In this document: one piece after another, positions 34,921-47,442 of the stretch
Layout: every line of letters begins with the position of its first letter
Numbering within the stretch: position 1 is the stretch's first letter
NCBI GenBank assembly: GCA_036925085.1
Contig: JAUPFP010000028.1
Span: 412,001 to 476,000 of the forward strand
Source: Brachycybe producta
Taxonomy: Eukaryota > Arthropoda > Diplopoda > Playtdesmida > Andrognathidae
Length of the DNA stretch: 64,000 bases
Reading direction: 5' to 3'
Position numbers and translations under genes: made by a program
The notes under the pieces: generated by a model
The model's input: the letters and a program-made list of their open reading frames with translations, nothing else
The model's database searches: none
What the model was told of the DNA's origin: nothing

Positions 34921-37900
34921 CTGAAAAAAAATGAACAAAATGATCACCTGCAGTATTACCATCAAATACAATAACTTGAACCATACGTTGGACTCGAAGC
35001 TAAAGCCCTAGCAGCAAGTAACGACTGAAGCTGTGTACTCTCCATAGTTAGAGGAGGCTCCTAAGCAAAAAAAAAAAAAAAAAATACGAACAGATTTGTC
35101 CGTGATCAGAAAACGCAATTTCATTTTTTTCATTTTTGCACATATTGCTTAAAATGAACGACATCGCTTTTTTCACAATAAATTTAAATATTTATTTGGA
35201 ACTTACAGAGTTCAAACCAAGTTGTAAAAATTTTTTCATGAAAATGTATTGAAAAATAAGCTTTTATAGAAATTTGATAAAACCTTTGTCTTTCGTATTC
35301 ATTTTTTGGCCTTAATAATTTGAAAGGCTGAACATATTTTCTTTAAAAATATGCCTTTTTCTAATTTTACAAGAAGATTTTATTTTAATAATTCAAATAA
35401 ACATTTGCATTTTTCTACTATTCGTACCATGTTTTGGTTCAAATTAATAATGACGATGAATTTTACTCCAAAGAGTCTTGCAATTAACTTTATTCCTCTT
35501 ACTAAAATTTTTATTTATTTTTTTTTTGAAAAAAACATAAAAGGTTCCCCATTCTTTGTCGGTCGATTATTTTTCCCAAACTATCAGTAAAACATTCGGG
35601 CATTGGCAGAATTACAGTATTGGTCGATAATTAAAATTCATTTATAAAATGGTAATAAAAAAAAGCGTTTACATCATTGTTTTTGTAACAATACGTGAAA
35701 AACAAAATGACTGGTTTTAAAATTTAAAAGAAAGAATCAAATAACCCACTTGATAAATCTTGTGCTCATCTTGCTTCTCGGCTTCTGCAATTTGTTCCGT
35801 CTGTTGCTTGTGTAACAGTTCCAACGTGCTAACGACTACTGTCGGTTCGGTTGCTTCTGGAATGGCCTTCCACATGCTGGGTGGAGGAGCTTTTGATTCG
35901 CTCGGAACCTCCTCTGCTCTGGATTCACCTGGAAGCAAAATATCTTCTAACGAACACGGAAGTGGGTCCTTTGGTTCCGACGATGATTGATGATCCTCTT
36001 TAACTTCAGTTGCACGTCCTACTCCTTTGACTTCGTCTTCGTCGTCCAAATCCATATCCTGCACTCGATCGGGAGAACCTCCTTCCAACGGTGCCGGTGG
36101 TAACAGTTGTGGTGGTGCTTTAGAAGTGAATTTTAACTGCTCATTAATAGAAGTTTCGTTTGGACTGGAAGACCTTATCGGTGCAACGTTACGAACGTCG
36201 CTGCTTTCAGACGGCACGTTGATGTCACGAACATCTACGCTCTTTGCCGCCGTCATCGGAGGAGGAGGAGGTGGAGGAGGAAGAGGTGGACTCCGAGAAC
36301 GGCTTCTATCTTGATCGCTCTGACGATTCGGCGAGTCGTAATCTTGAACGAGTTTCCTCTGTAATATTTGCGACGACGAATCCAGATTACGATCTTTGCT
36401 TTGAGACCGCTGCTGCTTCTCGGTTCTTCCCTTCGATCCATCTCGTAGAGGAGGAGAAACATCTCGCCTTCGTGGCGGCGGTGATCGACTCTGCGACGAG
36501 GAAGAGTTGGTCCTAGAACGATTCCTACGCCTTCGACTACCACCGTAGTTACCTCTCTGCTGGTGTCGTCTATCTCGAGGAGAAAACCTCGAAGAAAAAT
36601 CTCTGCGTCTCGATGCGGTACCACGGCGAGAAAATCGTCGCCCATCTTCGGAATCGGATGAAGGACTTCTGGATCTTGGTCTTCGAGATCGACCGACGTC
36701 GGAATCGTGTCGTCGTCCTCTTCTCGGCGAAGATCTCGTCTCGGATCCACGCCTACGACGACTGCCACTCGATTGTACGGGTGAACGACCGGAGGATCTG
36801 TGACGACGACGTGACTTGGATCTTGATTTCGGCCGTGGTGACGACTCTTTACGCTTTTCAGAATGATGACTTGATGCAGACGAAGAACGAGCTCTTCGAT
36901 CGCCCGATCTCTTAACGACATCAGCTTTCTCGCTTTTATTTCTCGAGCGTTCTTCCCCATCTTCACTCTCTTTTTTCGATTCGGGCTCCTTGACAGGAGG
37001 ATCTTTCACTACTTCGGCAGTTTTCTTCAAAGGTTGTTCGACTTCGGCTTCACTTTCATCATCGTTATCGCTCCGCTTTGATTCGATAACTTTCGGCGGT
37101 TCCAATTCTACCTCTTCAGAGTCTTCCCGAGAGCAAACGAGACGTTTTTCGGACGCTTTCAAAGTATCGTTATCAGAGGGAATGTCATCGTCGGCTCTAT
37201 CGTTCCGTTTACCGAGACTGCAGTAAGAAAAAGTGAAACAGTTTCACAAAAACAAACTCGCAATTTTACAAACAAACCTTTCTTTCGCATCAGAGTCATA
37301 AACTCTTGCGTGTCCGATAGGATAAGATACTTTTTCACGAGCAGCAGCCTCACGATCGAATTCCTCCCTCTTAGATAGTGTCTTTCCATTTTCAAGGTTG
37401 TCGTCAACGTCATCTTCCTCGTCCGTACGGACCACTTTCTCTCGAGCGCTCCTTTCTTGCTCTCGTTCGCTCCTGACAAAAAATAAAATAAGAATAAGGT
37501 TACGAACAGAAACAAATCACTAAGATCAACAGACGAATACCCTCGTCTACTGCGATAAATGGCTCCATCTCCATCTCGGCGGTACTCCTCGTGTCTTGTC
37601 TCAGGAGAAGATCTCTGTCTAGCCTTTCGCTGTTCGTCTATCTTTTGCTTTTCAAGCTGTCTCTTTTCGTACTCGGACAGGGGAACAACACGAGCCTGAG
37701 CTTGACGCCAGTGAGGAGGAGTGACACTCCGAGATCGGCTACGAGAACGAGAGGGAGTACGATAACGCTTGACAAAAAAAAAAAAACATTTCAAAATGAA
37801 TCAAACACGACTAGAAGGTAGAAACTCATAACAAAAAGCCAACCATAAAACCACGTCCTTTGATTTTACGTCCAGAACGAGATACCTGCTGTCGTCTTTG

Positions 37901-40900
37901 GTAACTCCTCCTCCTACTGTCGGCGTCTACTTTCGATTTCCTAATTTGAAAATATAAACCATTTAGCAAAAGTAACAATTCACAGGCACTAACTAAATAC
38001 GAGTACTGGGTGGCTTCTTGATCTTCTTTCGGCGACGTATGTCTATGTAGAAACTTGCTCTTTGGAATTTCGGGAACTTCTTCCGGTTTGATGCTGCAGA
38101 TGACATCTTCGACAATCTCTCCTTCTTCCTTTGCTTGTTTCTCACTGAAAAGACAGTAAAAGAATCGTAAACACACACAATAAGATAAAAACATAATAAA
38201 AGGTAAGAAAAAACACCTTTCGTTCTTCTTTGACTTCTCCTTCTTGTGCTTCTTCGACTTCTTCTTCTTCTTCTTTTTCTTCTTCTTCTTCTCGGAAGCT
38301 CCAGACGACGATCCAGCTTCAGACTTACTCTCACCTTCTTCGGTGGATTCGGAAACGTCACGCTTGCGCTTCTTTTCTACATTATAATAAAGATGCGGGT
38401 GTCAGAGGCTAACGATTTTTGTAAATCAGTTCTTAATTTTTATTATTTATTTTAAAGTTTAGTATGGAAGTGTATTGAAAGCCTGGAAATCAAACCGTGC
38501 ATGCATGCTGCATGACACTATAGACCAAACGTGAAATATGACATGGAACTTATTCTATTCATGGAAATTATTCTGTTTAAAGATATTTTTTGAACTGTGT
38601 TTTAAACAATAATAGAAGACGCAATGGCTTCTTGAAAGTAGTGGTCACATATTAGTCTTTTCGGTTGCAGTATTCAAAATTACCGCCGCTATATAATGGT
38701 TCTGCTTGCTACCTTAGGAAACCGTAGCTTTAACAGTGTGTCTAAGTCCCTCGTACATCACATGCACAACGAAGTGTCTAGGCTCTTAAGCAGCTGAGTA
38801 AATTCAATCCCACAGAAATATATCTTTAAAACGAATCATGATTTTTTTCGACATTATTTCTCTCAACAAACCTTTCGGTTTCATCTTTGGAACAAGTTCT
38901 CCACAATTGCTCACTCTCGATTCGATCAGTGGCCGGCTACTACTGTCCGTCTTCTGGTTTTCGATAGTTGTGATGATGTCTTGACCGGAAATGACGTGGC
39001 CGAAAACAACATGGACACTAAAACGACAAAGAGACGAAACAATGAACAACACTTCTTTCTAAATTTGAAACGCTAACTTAAAAGTTAACTTACTTGTCCA
39101 AGTGTGGAGTCGCTTTGGTGGTTCTAAAATGAGATACAGGAGAAAACTCAGATTAAAGACCTCTGAAGCCTTAAATGGGGGTAAAAAGAAAAACACACTA
39201 ATAATGTTGGATTTCTGGAAATACTAAACTTTTTCTTTTTTTTAACTTATTTCTTTTGCAAATAATTCGCGCAAATTCTCAACATCAAAAAACGATCACC
39301 CAGAAATGCAACATAAAAGTGGTTCTATCAAAATCTTGTCATCGTTCTGTCACGGGAACGATCGATTACTACTAGGAAAAAAATGAAGAAAACTTGTACT
39401 TAAGACGTTCCGTAATGAAGATTTCCCTTTTTTTGGTTTGTACGTCGCTAAAAACGGCGTACTGAAAAGATATCACAATTCGCACAAACAAAACTCGATG
39501 GATTTCTGCGCTACGAAAACGTTTACTTACGAGTCCGATAAAGAGCGCCAAAATCAAAGTTTCAAACAAAGAACTTAAAAATATTCGCAAAGAATTTTTT
39601 CTACCTAACGAAAAAATACCAAACCTTTTTTTTTTTTTTTCATTTCTAAACAAAACCTACACAAAAAACTGTGAGCCGTTCGTATCTTTGCCACGGTTTG
39701 CCATCGAGAGCAAAAACGGTCGGTCATGTTTGAATTCGAAGTTTTCATCTACCGTAAAAACAAACACGATAAACATTTCAAAGACACAAAAAAACAACAA
39801 CTTTTACCTTTAAAAGTTCCGCCATAAATCGATTCACCGCCAGTTCCATTACCTAAAATACAGAAAATAAACAACTTAACAAATCCAATACGTATGAAAA
39901 TCCAAGTTAAAATCAACAAACCGGCAGAGAAATCTCCACATTGAACCATAAAATCTTTGACGACACGATGAAACAAGACGCCTTTGTAATGAAGAGGCTT
40001 TCCGGTCGTCTTTCCCAACCCTTTCTCACCTTCAAACAAGAAAAAAAGATTCATATTTTCATAGTCACAGACGTTTTTCTTTCATTTACCGGTGCAAAGA
40101 GCTCGGAAATTCTCGCAAGTGACGGGACAAACATCAGAAAACAATTCCAAAACGACTCTTCCGGCTGTTCAAAGTGAAAAAAAACAAAAACGTTTGGAAT
40201 CCAATCAGTGGTGATAAATCAAAATTAAACTAAAGACGTTTCCTGAAAATGTACAGCCAATTATTTCAGTGTTCATTTATTTTGATGAATTTCTTGCAAC
40301 TCGTCACGAGACAGTTAATTTTCGGAATTAAAATGACCTTATACTTGAAATTACACCCTCCCCCCCCCCCCCCCCCCGTACCCGCGATTTTGAGAAAAAT
40401 TTTTGGTTTTCAAGCACTTTTTTCAGGAGAAATATTAAGACAAAAAAAAATCCGTGTTTTAGAAACTATAATAGTTGCAAGATTTTCGGTGAAAACGGCC
40501 AAATTTATTTTTGTGAACTGATGATGAAAAAACCTAAAACCGGATCCTTTTCTAACTACAACTTTGTTCAGACTTGCAATTATAAAAAAAAAAACCACTT
40601 AGCATAATCTACTGCCATTTGAGTTTTGAACAGAAACGAACTGGCTACAAACTTCTACGTCATCAATATCCGATATCACCGATTGGCCCTCCTTCACCAA
40701 GATTTCTTTTTAATATAGCAACATTTTTTTTTTTTTTTTGCAATATAGAACCAAACACGTTTGACATTTCAGTAGCCGTTACATTTCGGCAAACGTACAC
40801 CGACATTTCACATTTCAGTTACGCGAGGCCTTCGAGGGCCACTCAATTTCTAGAAGTTTCGTAGAAATTCACGATTTCTATTATGCTTTGTCTTTTTTTA

Positions 40901-41524
40901 GTTTTGATAGGTACCATGGGCCACACACACAGTTTTGAGAGGCTGCCGGAGAGCTTCCAAATTCAGAGCGGCTTTCTGGAACATCGCAGTTTCGCAAACA
41001 CCACGGCGCCCTCAGAATTTCGAGTGGCTTCCGCTGGCTTCTTTTAGTCAATAACTTATTTTATTATGTTGTTAACAACCACCCTCACTCGGCAGTCTAT
41101 AAAAGTGAAACACACGTGGCACACCGGTGCCCAAAAGGACCAACGCTGCAGCATTTGCAACCATGCCGTCTGGGCCAGTACGTGCTTGGTTTTGAAAACA
41201 AATTTGAATTATATTGTAATGATCTTCTTGAAAAACACTTTCTAAACGTCCATGCTGCCCTAAATTATCTATATAGAGCCGCCAAAATATATACATGTAC
41301 TATATACGAAGATGCAGTTTTATTTTTGTAGAGTTCTGTAGTTCTCTACATATTTATTGCAGATTAGGCCTATAGAATTTTCATGTATATTCCCTACAAA
41401 TTGTTTCAAGAACCCCGACAAATTGATTATAATTGCTCCGGTAAAGAAACTTTTTAGTTTAATTACCTGGTTGACCATCGACTTCGACGTCAAAAAAGCA
41501 CCTGGGCCGATATTTGATCGTCAT
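34485..41524 (-). CDS. PPIG: PPIG-like nuclear RS-domain peptidyl-prolyl isomerase, complete
   Basis: Nuclear speckle cyclophilin that binds splicing factors and the RNA polymerase II tail in vertebrates. Coding exons, 5' to 3': 41524-41467, 40164-40090, 40029-39922, 39852-39808, 39748-39661, 39123-39094, 39017-38872, 38376-38217, 38144-38001, 37940-37844, 37767-37541, 37472-37278, 37217-35750, 35060-34987, 34920-34485. All are phase-consistent: 3351 nt, 1116 residues. An in-frame TGA lies just upstream of the ATG. Order: cyclophilin domain (residues 9-175), Lys-rich stretch, [19 protein letters not shown] then R-Y-R-T-P-S-R-S and T-P-P-H-W-R-Q, Glu/Asp- and RS-rich middle, RS tail. The R-Y-R-T-P-S-R-S and T-P-P-H-W-R-Q blocks match human PPIG better than its paralogue NKTR. 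Confidence 0.93.
35750..37217 (-). CDS. PPIG: PPIG-like exon 13: acidic, RS-rich and proline-rich region
   Basis: The longest exon (1468 nt, 489 codons). It starts with an acidic Glu/Asp stretch, passes through a dense Arg-Ser/Arg-Arg region, then an eight-Pro run (about 36257-36290) and a C-terminal part with [10 protein letters not shown]. The low-complexity coding strand creates long open frames in other phases, which are not genes. Confidence 0.9.
38217..38376 (-). CDS. PPIG: PPIG-like exon 8: lysine-rich segment
   Basis: A 160-nt exon dominated by AAG codons, including ten consecutive Lys residues, followed by [11 protein letters not shown]. It matches the Lys-rich stretch after the isomerase domain in PPIG and NKTR and is likely a nuclear-localisation and RNA-contact region. 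Confidence 0.9.
38872..41524 (-). CDS. PPIG: PPIG-like exons 1-7: cyclophilin catalytic domain
   Basis: Seven exons encode about 183 residues. Catalytic landmarks are present: F-H-R-V (catalytic Arg), F-M-V-Q, M-A-N-R-G, N-G-S-Q-F-F and H-V-V-F-G. The cyclosporin-contact Trp of cyclophilin A is His here (P-H-L-D), as in other large RS cyclophilins. One oddity is Cys in place of the first Gly of the Q-G-G-D-F loop (codon TGT near 39940). The exon 5 donor is read as gtaggt at 39660, because only that choice keeps [13 protein letters not shown] in frame. Confidence 0.92.
40165..41466 (-). other. PPIG-like intron 1
   Basis: A 1.3-kb intron with an 18-C run (40360-40377), a long T-run (about 40725-40739) and a GC-richer patch (40915-41180) that contains a tataaaag box near 41099 on the plus strand. 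No exon is supported. Confidence 0.6.
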
Positions 41525-41990
41525 CTCGAACCGACTTCAGAATATTAAGCTCGTTCCAAGCTAATAAAAAAACAAAAACAATTTAATTTTAAAATATGTT
41601 AGAAAACAATAGAAATTCCGGAAATTTCTTCGATTAGAAGTTACTTAGCCTCTATGTAAGATAAAACCTCGCAGCACTTTGCATGAAGGAAAGTATACTC
41701 GAATTTGCAATTTTGCATAAAATGTACGGATTTAAGTGAAAACTACGCCGTTTTCGTGCATGGTGAAAATATACTCCAACCACCCACTTTTGCAATAAAA
41801 AAACACCACCGCCACCGCCGCCGTCTCATGGACGCCATGCATTCAATTAGGCCTAACCCCAAATCCCCGTTTAAACAAAGAAAATAACGCCAAAAAAAGA
41901 ACCAACTCGCCATGGAAACATTAATAACAATGTTCACCAATTTATAAACAAAATATATCATCGTTAATACCTGATTAATATGTCGAAAAC
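41467..41990 (-). promoter_or_regulatory. PPIG-like 5' end with candidate noncoding exon
   Basis: A strong acceptor (long T-rich tract then ATTAG, near 41564) lies 40 nt before the ATG. Upstream, ATCAG then GTATTA at 41971/41970 is a good donor. A noncoding first exon ending at 41971 is therefore likely, with the promoter above it. The 41800-42060 interval is CpG-richer than its surroundings. Confidence 0.45.
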
Positions 41991-42141
41991 ACACGTAAAA
42001 ACGAAAAAAAAAAAATACAACGCCGCAATGCGAAACAATCGCACTAACAGCACAAAAAAATCAACGTCAGCGACACCAAGTGGTAGCCACATACTAATAA
42101 TAATAATAACTGCTGTCGCTTGAGGGCAGCACCAACTATTA

Positions 42142-42323
42142 AGGGTGCGTTCAGTTTTTCGGCCCTTATGCAGCGGCTTGAAGAATTATTACCTTATGAG
42201 GCGCCGTTTATGTAAAACTTTTTCTATATATAAAAAAAATTACATATTACATAAATCATCCTATTCTTCACATAATCGGCGCCTCATACATGGCAAATTC
42301 TTTAAGCCACTGCAACGCACCCA
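42142..42323. mobile_element. Harbinger-like MITE with TTA duplication
   Basis: An inverted repeat of 182 bp starting AGGGTGCGTT and ending AACGCACCCA, with internal arms CTTATGAGGCGCCG and its counterpart CGGCGCCTCATA. Flanked on both sides by TTA (42139-42141 and 42324-42326), the 3-bp TWA duplication typical of PIF/Harbinger elements. Confidence 0.7.
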
Positions 42324-42588
42324 TTATGAAATTTATATGTTTGCCAATAGCTAAAGTGGCTGAATAGATATTTACTTCGTATTTATCCCCTCGGATGGCA
42401 CTGCAATGGCTAATACTAAGCTCTATAACTGTTTTTAGAAAAAACTTTAATGAAAAAACGTCAAGTAAACAAAATAAATATTTATTCAGTCACCTCAAAG
42501 ACAATAAAAACTCATAAAAAAATAAATATTCTTTAATATTGTTTCATTTCTACCTAATTTGTCCATTTTATTTTTATTTTTTCTCTAC

Positions 42589-43445
42589 CTATTGTAACAT
42601 GGCTGGCCCTCGACCAGCCTGTTGTTCTTTTCGTCTGTCTCTTTGTTGGGTGGCGGTTCCCAGACCAGCCGGTTGAGACCGGGTCGCGTGACGCTCCACA
42701 CTCTCCAAGCTCGGACTCTTTGACCTGCCGGGTGATCCAGGTCTACTTGTTGACCTGGATGCGCGTCCCTTGGTCGCGCCTCTGCCTCGGGTTGGAGTTG
42801 GACTCCCTGGCATGTTGATCTGTTTTGGGTTCCGTGTAAACGGGACTCCCTGTTCCCACAATTTAAAGAGATAGTGACGACTTCACACCTCCCAGGTGTG
42901 AAGTCGAATTATTTTATGTGATTCGATACATATTGAGTACAATAAAATAGTACTGAGAACGGATATAACTTAGAAAGAAGTCCAAAAAGCGATTTTGGCT
43001 TAGAATATTCTACTCTCAAACGAGGAAAAAAACATTCTGGTCCCACAACTATTTGCCTACTGTCCTTTCGAGGGTACCTCGCGTGCTTGTTTTATTACTC
43101 TGGCCCTTGGGAGAGGCCACTCGTGACCAGCGGCCGCCCATAGGTCGTGCTGACCAATGGCAATCTCTGGTCCCAAAATATTTCTTTTTTTGGAATTCAT
43201 TTCTCCGAAATATGCAAATGATTTCGTAGAAATTATTTGGGCCTGTCCAGTGTCACTGGACATGAGGAAAAGTATTTTCCTCTCCTTAATTGTTTCCACA
43301 TGTGACGAGGAAAAAACTTTTCGTTTTTCGGACACTTGTTTTTATGGGCCACCTTTCTGTCCAAAGAAAGGGGTGGTCAGACTTCAGAAGACCTAGTAGC
43401 GACATCCCCCACACATGTGTGCGCCGACACATGTGCAGGGGGTGT
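42589..43445 (-). other. GC-rich island with a 90-codon open frame and hairpins
   Basis: The minus strand has an open frame of 90 codons (42861-42589) rich in Arg, Ser, Pro and Gly (S-P-T-P, P-G-S-P-G-R-S-K-S-P-S). An AATAAA lies just after its stop, and a perfect 12-bp hairpin (42881-42907, GACTTCACACCT and its complement) just before it. Further right lie an ACATGTGTG/CACATGT inverted pair (about 43412-43434) and a repeated 'ctggtccca.aa' motif. Composition differs sharply from the AT-rich flanks, suggesting inserted DNA. I recognise no family and would not call a gene with confidence. Confidence 0.35.
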
Positions 43446-43624
43446 CACACTATATTTTTAATTTTCTGTATTATTTTTATTATACTACAGTAGTAGCCTA
43501 TACAGTGTATTTCATTATGTAATAAATGTAAACAAATGATAATACATATCGATCTACAGGTTAATCGATATGATTGGTGGTTAGGGGCATCGAATATGCA
43601 CTTAGTCTCGCAGCAACAGAAACC

Positions 43625-43826
43625 CTTTGACGTCACTGGGGTTGACAAAAAAATATAAGATTGTGTCATTTTGTATGACTGAATTGGGATAATAAAAAAT
43701 GATTTTGTTTAAACTGAACATTGAGAAATTTGCGATCATATTTTGTTATAATGTTATATCAGACTAACAATGACAAAAAAAAAATATGCTTTTGTCAACC
43801 TTTCTGACGTCACAAGCTTCATCTTA
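43625..43826. mobile_element. MITE-like palindrome with CRE-like ends
   Basis: The left arm GACGTCACTGGGGTTGACAA pairs with TTGTCAACCTTTCTGACGTC on the right, about 190 bp apart with an AT-rich core. The arms place a GACGTCA site at each end. Confidence 0.55.
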
Positions 43827-46800
43827 CTGTGAGGCAACTATACTAGGGAAATACAGGCATGACAAAACGAGACGGTAGCGGATACCCGGAAACGTCACAA
43901 AACCAAGAATAATAATACAATTGTTATTTGTAAATTGTTACCCTTTTGCTCATGTTGAACAGCAATTGCTCGCTTTTTATTCCCACGGTCCAATGTCATG
44001 TTGATCATTAAATGTCAATTTTTGAACTTGATTTTTTTTATAATAAAATGTATTTTTTGCTGCTACAAGTCGCATGTTTTTAAACAGAATTTTTTTTTAA
44101 AAAAAATATATAATACATTAAATTGTTTTATTTATTTATCATATTCAATTTATATGTGCGAAGAGAAAGGATAAATGATATTATAACAAATTGATATCCA
44201 ACGAAATGGGCATCTTCAGATACAGACGTTTTACACACAAAAGAAAATCGAATTATTATTTATACGAGACCTACGATACGAAATGCAAACACTTTTAAAA
44301 TTTGCAATCCGAACCAAAAAAAAAAAAATCAATAAAATGAATTTGTAACAAAATATTTTTTATACAGTATATAGTAGCAAACAATTAAATACCATCTTTA
44401 CCAACAATAGTACATAATGATTGATTGATTTCATTGAATTCATTAATATTTTACAATATAAAGAAGAGCATAAACTATGGTTTTACCTATTGTCAATTGA
44501 AATATTCTATATATTTTCAAAAAAACAACCTTAATAACTTTACATATTAAGTAATATTAAAATGGAAGATGTCACCTAGATTCTAATTAAAATTAAATTA
44601 GTAATTTAATTTTTTCTTTAAAATTACATGGCTAAAATTAAACATAACAAGTAGCCTTATATGAGAAATTATTACTTTTAACTCAGATTTATTTATCAAC
44701 ACAGTTTGATCAATTTTACGTATAACAGTTACCCTTATGCGATAACTGAAAAATCAGTACTGCAATCATTTGATCAATCAAGTGGTGTCACAAGCAGATA
44801 TAGCATTTTAATGCCAAATAGTGATATCTCCATTTTATGGTAGCTCAACAGCAATTATCTAAAGTGGACGTCTCGACAAAAAAAAAACTTGAAGAATTTT
44901 TTTAAAAAAAAAAATTTTTGCTAGAAACTAGAATATTCGTCATACATATAGAAAGAGACAGACTTTTACTATTTTTTTTAAATCAAACTGATTTTCAAAC
45001 TGCTACAAAAGTTTTTTTTTTTTAAAAAAAAGCTATCATGCAAATTATTTTAGCAAATTCACCCTACTTATTCTAGTTTCTAACAAAATTAGATTTTTTT
45101 AATTAATGCTTTAGGCTGGTAAATTCACGTTAAATTTGAAACCGGAAAAAAAATTAACAAACATCTTTTAAATAAAAAAACAATCTAAAATACATAATAA
45201 TTAATGACACGATCTTATATCATTAGAAACTTACATAAGAAAAATTAATTAACGTGGCATAATTAAGGTATGAATAAATTAGCTACATTAAATAAAATAA
45301 TTGATTACAGCTAATGTCAATTTCTGATAATATGAGAAATATACATGTACTTTCTATCAAAAAAAGGAAGTCAAAATTACCTCAAATTAATCAAACAGAA
45401 TGACAAAAAATGTTTAAAAATTAATTCAAAATAAATAACATATGCTTAACAATATCGAACACCACTTGAAAAACCAACATACTGTATAGGCCTATATACT
45501 CCAAATTTATCAATTTAACATTAAAATTAAATAACGTTAAAAGTTTTTATTTAATAAACAATATCTTAAAATTGACTAATGAGTTTTCTAAAATTATTTC
45601 TTTATACAATTTGAAACAGAAACATCTTTTATATGATATACAAAGTAAAATAGTATTTGACTTCTATTATAACCTCGAAAAAAACATCTCATTCCTACTT
45701 TTTCATCATCATTTTTGCCCCATATTAAAGGGAAATAGTTCTTTGTATATTTTAAACATTGCAGCTTATAAATAAGTTGCTATCATGTTATTTGCAAAGT
45801 AGATAAACACCATGAGCTCAAAAGCCCTTTTAAGAGCGTACATCAAATATATTTACAAACAAACAGAAAATATCGAGAACTATATTTAAAAAATAAGATA
45901 AATACAGAGTGTTTCAGAACCATGTAGACAATTTTGATATTAGAAAAAAAAAATATCTACTTTTTAAAATGAAATACAGATTATTTGATGAACTTTAAAT
46001 CATTGCTAATCGTTCGTTAACTTTTTCTTTACTGTTCTTCAATTTGTAATTACTTTATTAAAAAATGTCCTTTTGTTTTACATCGCTTTTTTTTTTCCTG
46101 CACGCAAACAGAATCACGGCCTGTAAATTCTGCTTTTACAATCTCTGCTTTTAAATTAAGGAAATTGATGTCATAGATTTAAAAAAAAAACGTTGCCAGA
46201 TATTTATTTTAAAAAAGGTACATGTAGAGAAGCTTACTTATCAGGTTAATGAAATTCATATGAACAAATTATTATCAATTTCTAAAACAATGAAATTGTC
46301 CATGTGGCATATTTCTGAAACACAATGCATATTACCTAACATGGAGTAGAGAGTAGAGAGGCCATTTTTTTAAAAAAAAAATTCATGCGTTTTGTTTATT
46401 TTGTTATTGTAAAACAATTCATGCAAAACGTCACACGGCGAGGTACTGTAATATTAAAAAGACACTATACAGTTAATTATAAATGCCCAACTTATCAATC
46501 TCAATAAAATCTCAGTACACAATTCAACTTTACGTCTCACACTTAACTGGAAGGCATTTGTTTCACAATAACATCGTAACAATGAAGTAATATTTAACAT
46601 GTTAAGTTTAAACTTATTTTTTTTTACTAAGAAAGTTATAAAAAAAAAGAAACCAAATAAAAAATAAACTAAAAATATCACCTGGTGAGAAAAACAATTT
46701 CCAAGTTAAAATAGACCATTATAAATGTATAACAATTAAAAAAAAATGAATAAAACAAATGGAAGAAAGAAGAATGAGTAGAAATTACGAATCTAGACCA

Positions 46801-46984
46801 GTGTTGTCTACGTTTGGTTTTTTTTTATTTGATTTACAATTAAGATAAAGTTACATCCTTAAAACGTAATTTTTTATTTAAAAAATATTTCACAATTTTT
46901 TTTTTTGTAAATTATAAATGTGATTTTGTCTTTTTGTTAAATTATTCATCCGTACCAAGATATATACACCTTGAGGTAACTTAA
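43827..46984. other. AT-rich gene-free stretch
   Basis: Very AT-rich with many A/T homopolymers and one copy of the palindromic family (about 44920-45110). No coding exon or RNA gene is recognised. Confidence 0.6.
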
Positions 46985-47442
46985 GTGCCGCTTCACATGA
47001 AACAATGTGCGTCGCAATGCAGTGGTAGATGCGGTGTACTTCAACACGAAACCGCCGTTGAAAACAATGAAATGCTGTCAGTGCATTAGAATTAAATAAC
47101 CTTCACCACCATTGACAAACAGGGTGGATTCGCCACTTGTGGCTGTACTCGAACACTCATTACAGGCAAGTGTGCCCAGCACTAAAATTTTGTTTGCCCC
47201 GTCCTTTTATGAGCGCCATAAATTTATAATTGGTTTGTTACTTGGTCTGATGTCATAAAAGGGCGGGGCAAACGAAATATTAGTGCTGGACAGACTTGCC
47301 TGTAACACTCATCACCACTGTAGAGCAAAAATAAAAGGTGGCGGTGGCTCGTGTGAACATCCCCTATGCAAATCAATGGTCTGCTAAAAAAAACGAACAC
47401 TTTTTTGGTGGCGACATAAAAGTGTTTCGTGTGAAGCGGCTC
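46985..47442. mobile_element. Harbinger-like MITE with TAA duplication, interrupted by another MITE
   Basis: Ends read GTGCCGCTTCACATGAAACA and the complement of GAGCCGCTTCACACGAAACA, flanked by TAA on both sides (46982-46984 and 47443-47445). The body is interrupted by the 144-bp element at 47161-47304, so this is the older insertion. Confidence 0.7.
47161..47304. mobile_element. 144-bp hAT-like MITE nested in a Harbinger-like MITE, 8-bp TSD
   Basis: The inverted repeat TACAGGCAAGTGTGCCCAGC at the left pairs with GCTGGACAGACTTGCCTGTA at the right, and arms continue to pair inward (GTTTGCCCCG, then CTTTTATGA). The direct duplication acactcat is at 47153-47160 and 47305-47312. An 8-bp duplication points to the hAT superfamily. 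Confidence 0.85.

Noticed and set aside
36253-36966. A 237-codon minus-strand frame in a different phase of PPIG-like exon 13
   Set aside because: It overlaps the exon whose frame is fixed by splice phases and conserved ends; it is a low-complexity shadow.
41090-41200. tataaaag box followed by GC-rich sequence, considered as a small RNA gene
   Set aside because: No recognisable snRNA, tRNA or other RNA fold; it lies in a PPIG-like intron without further support.
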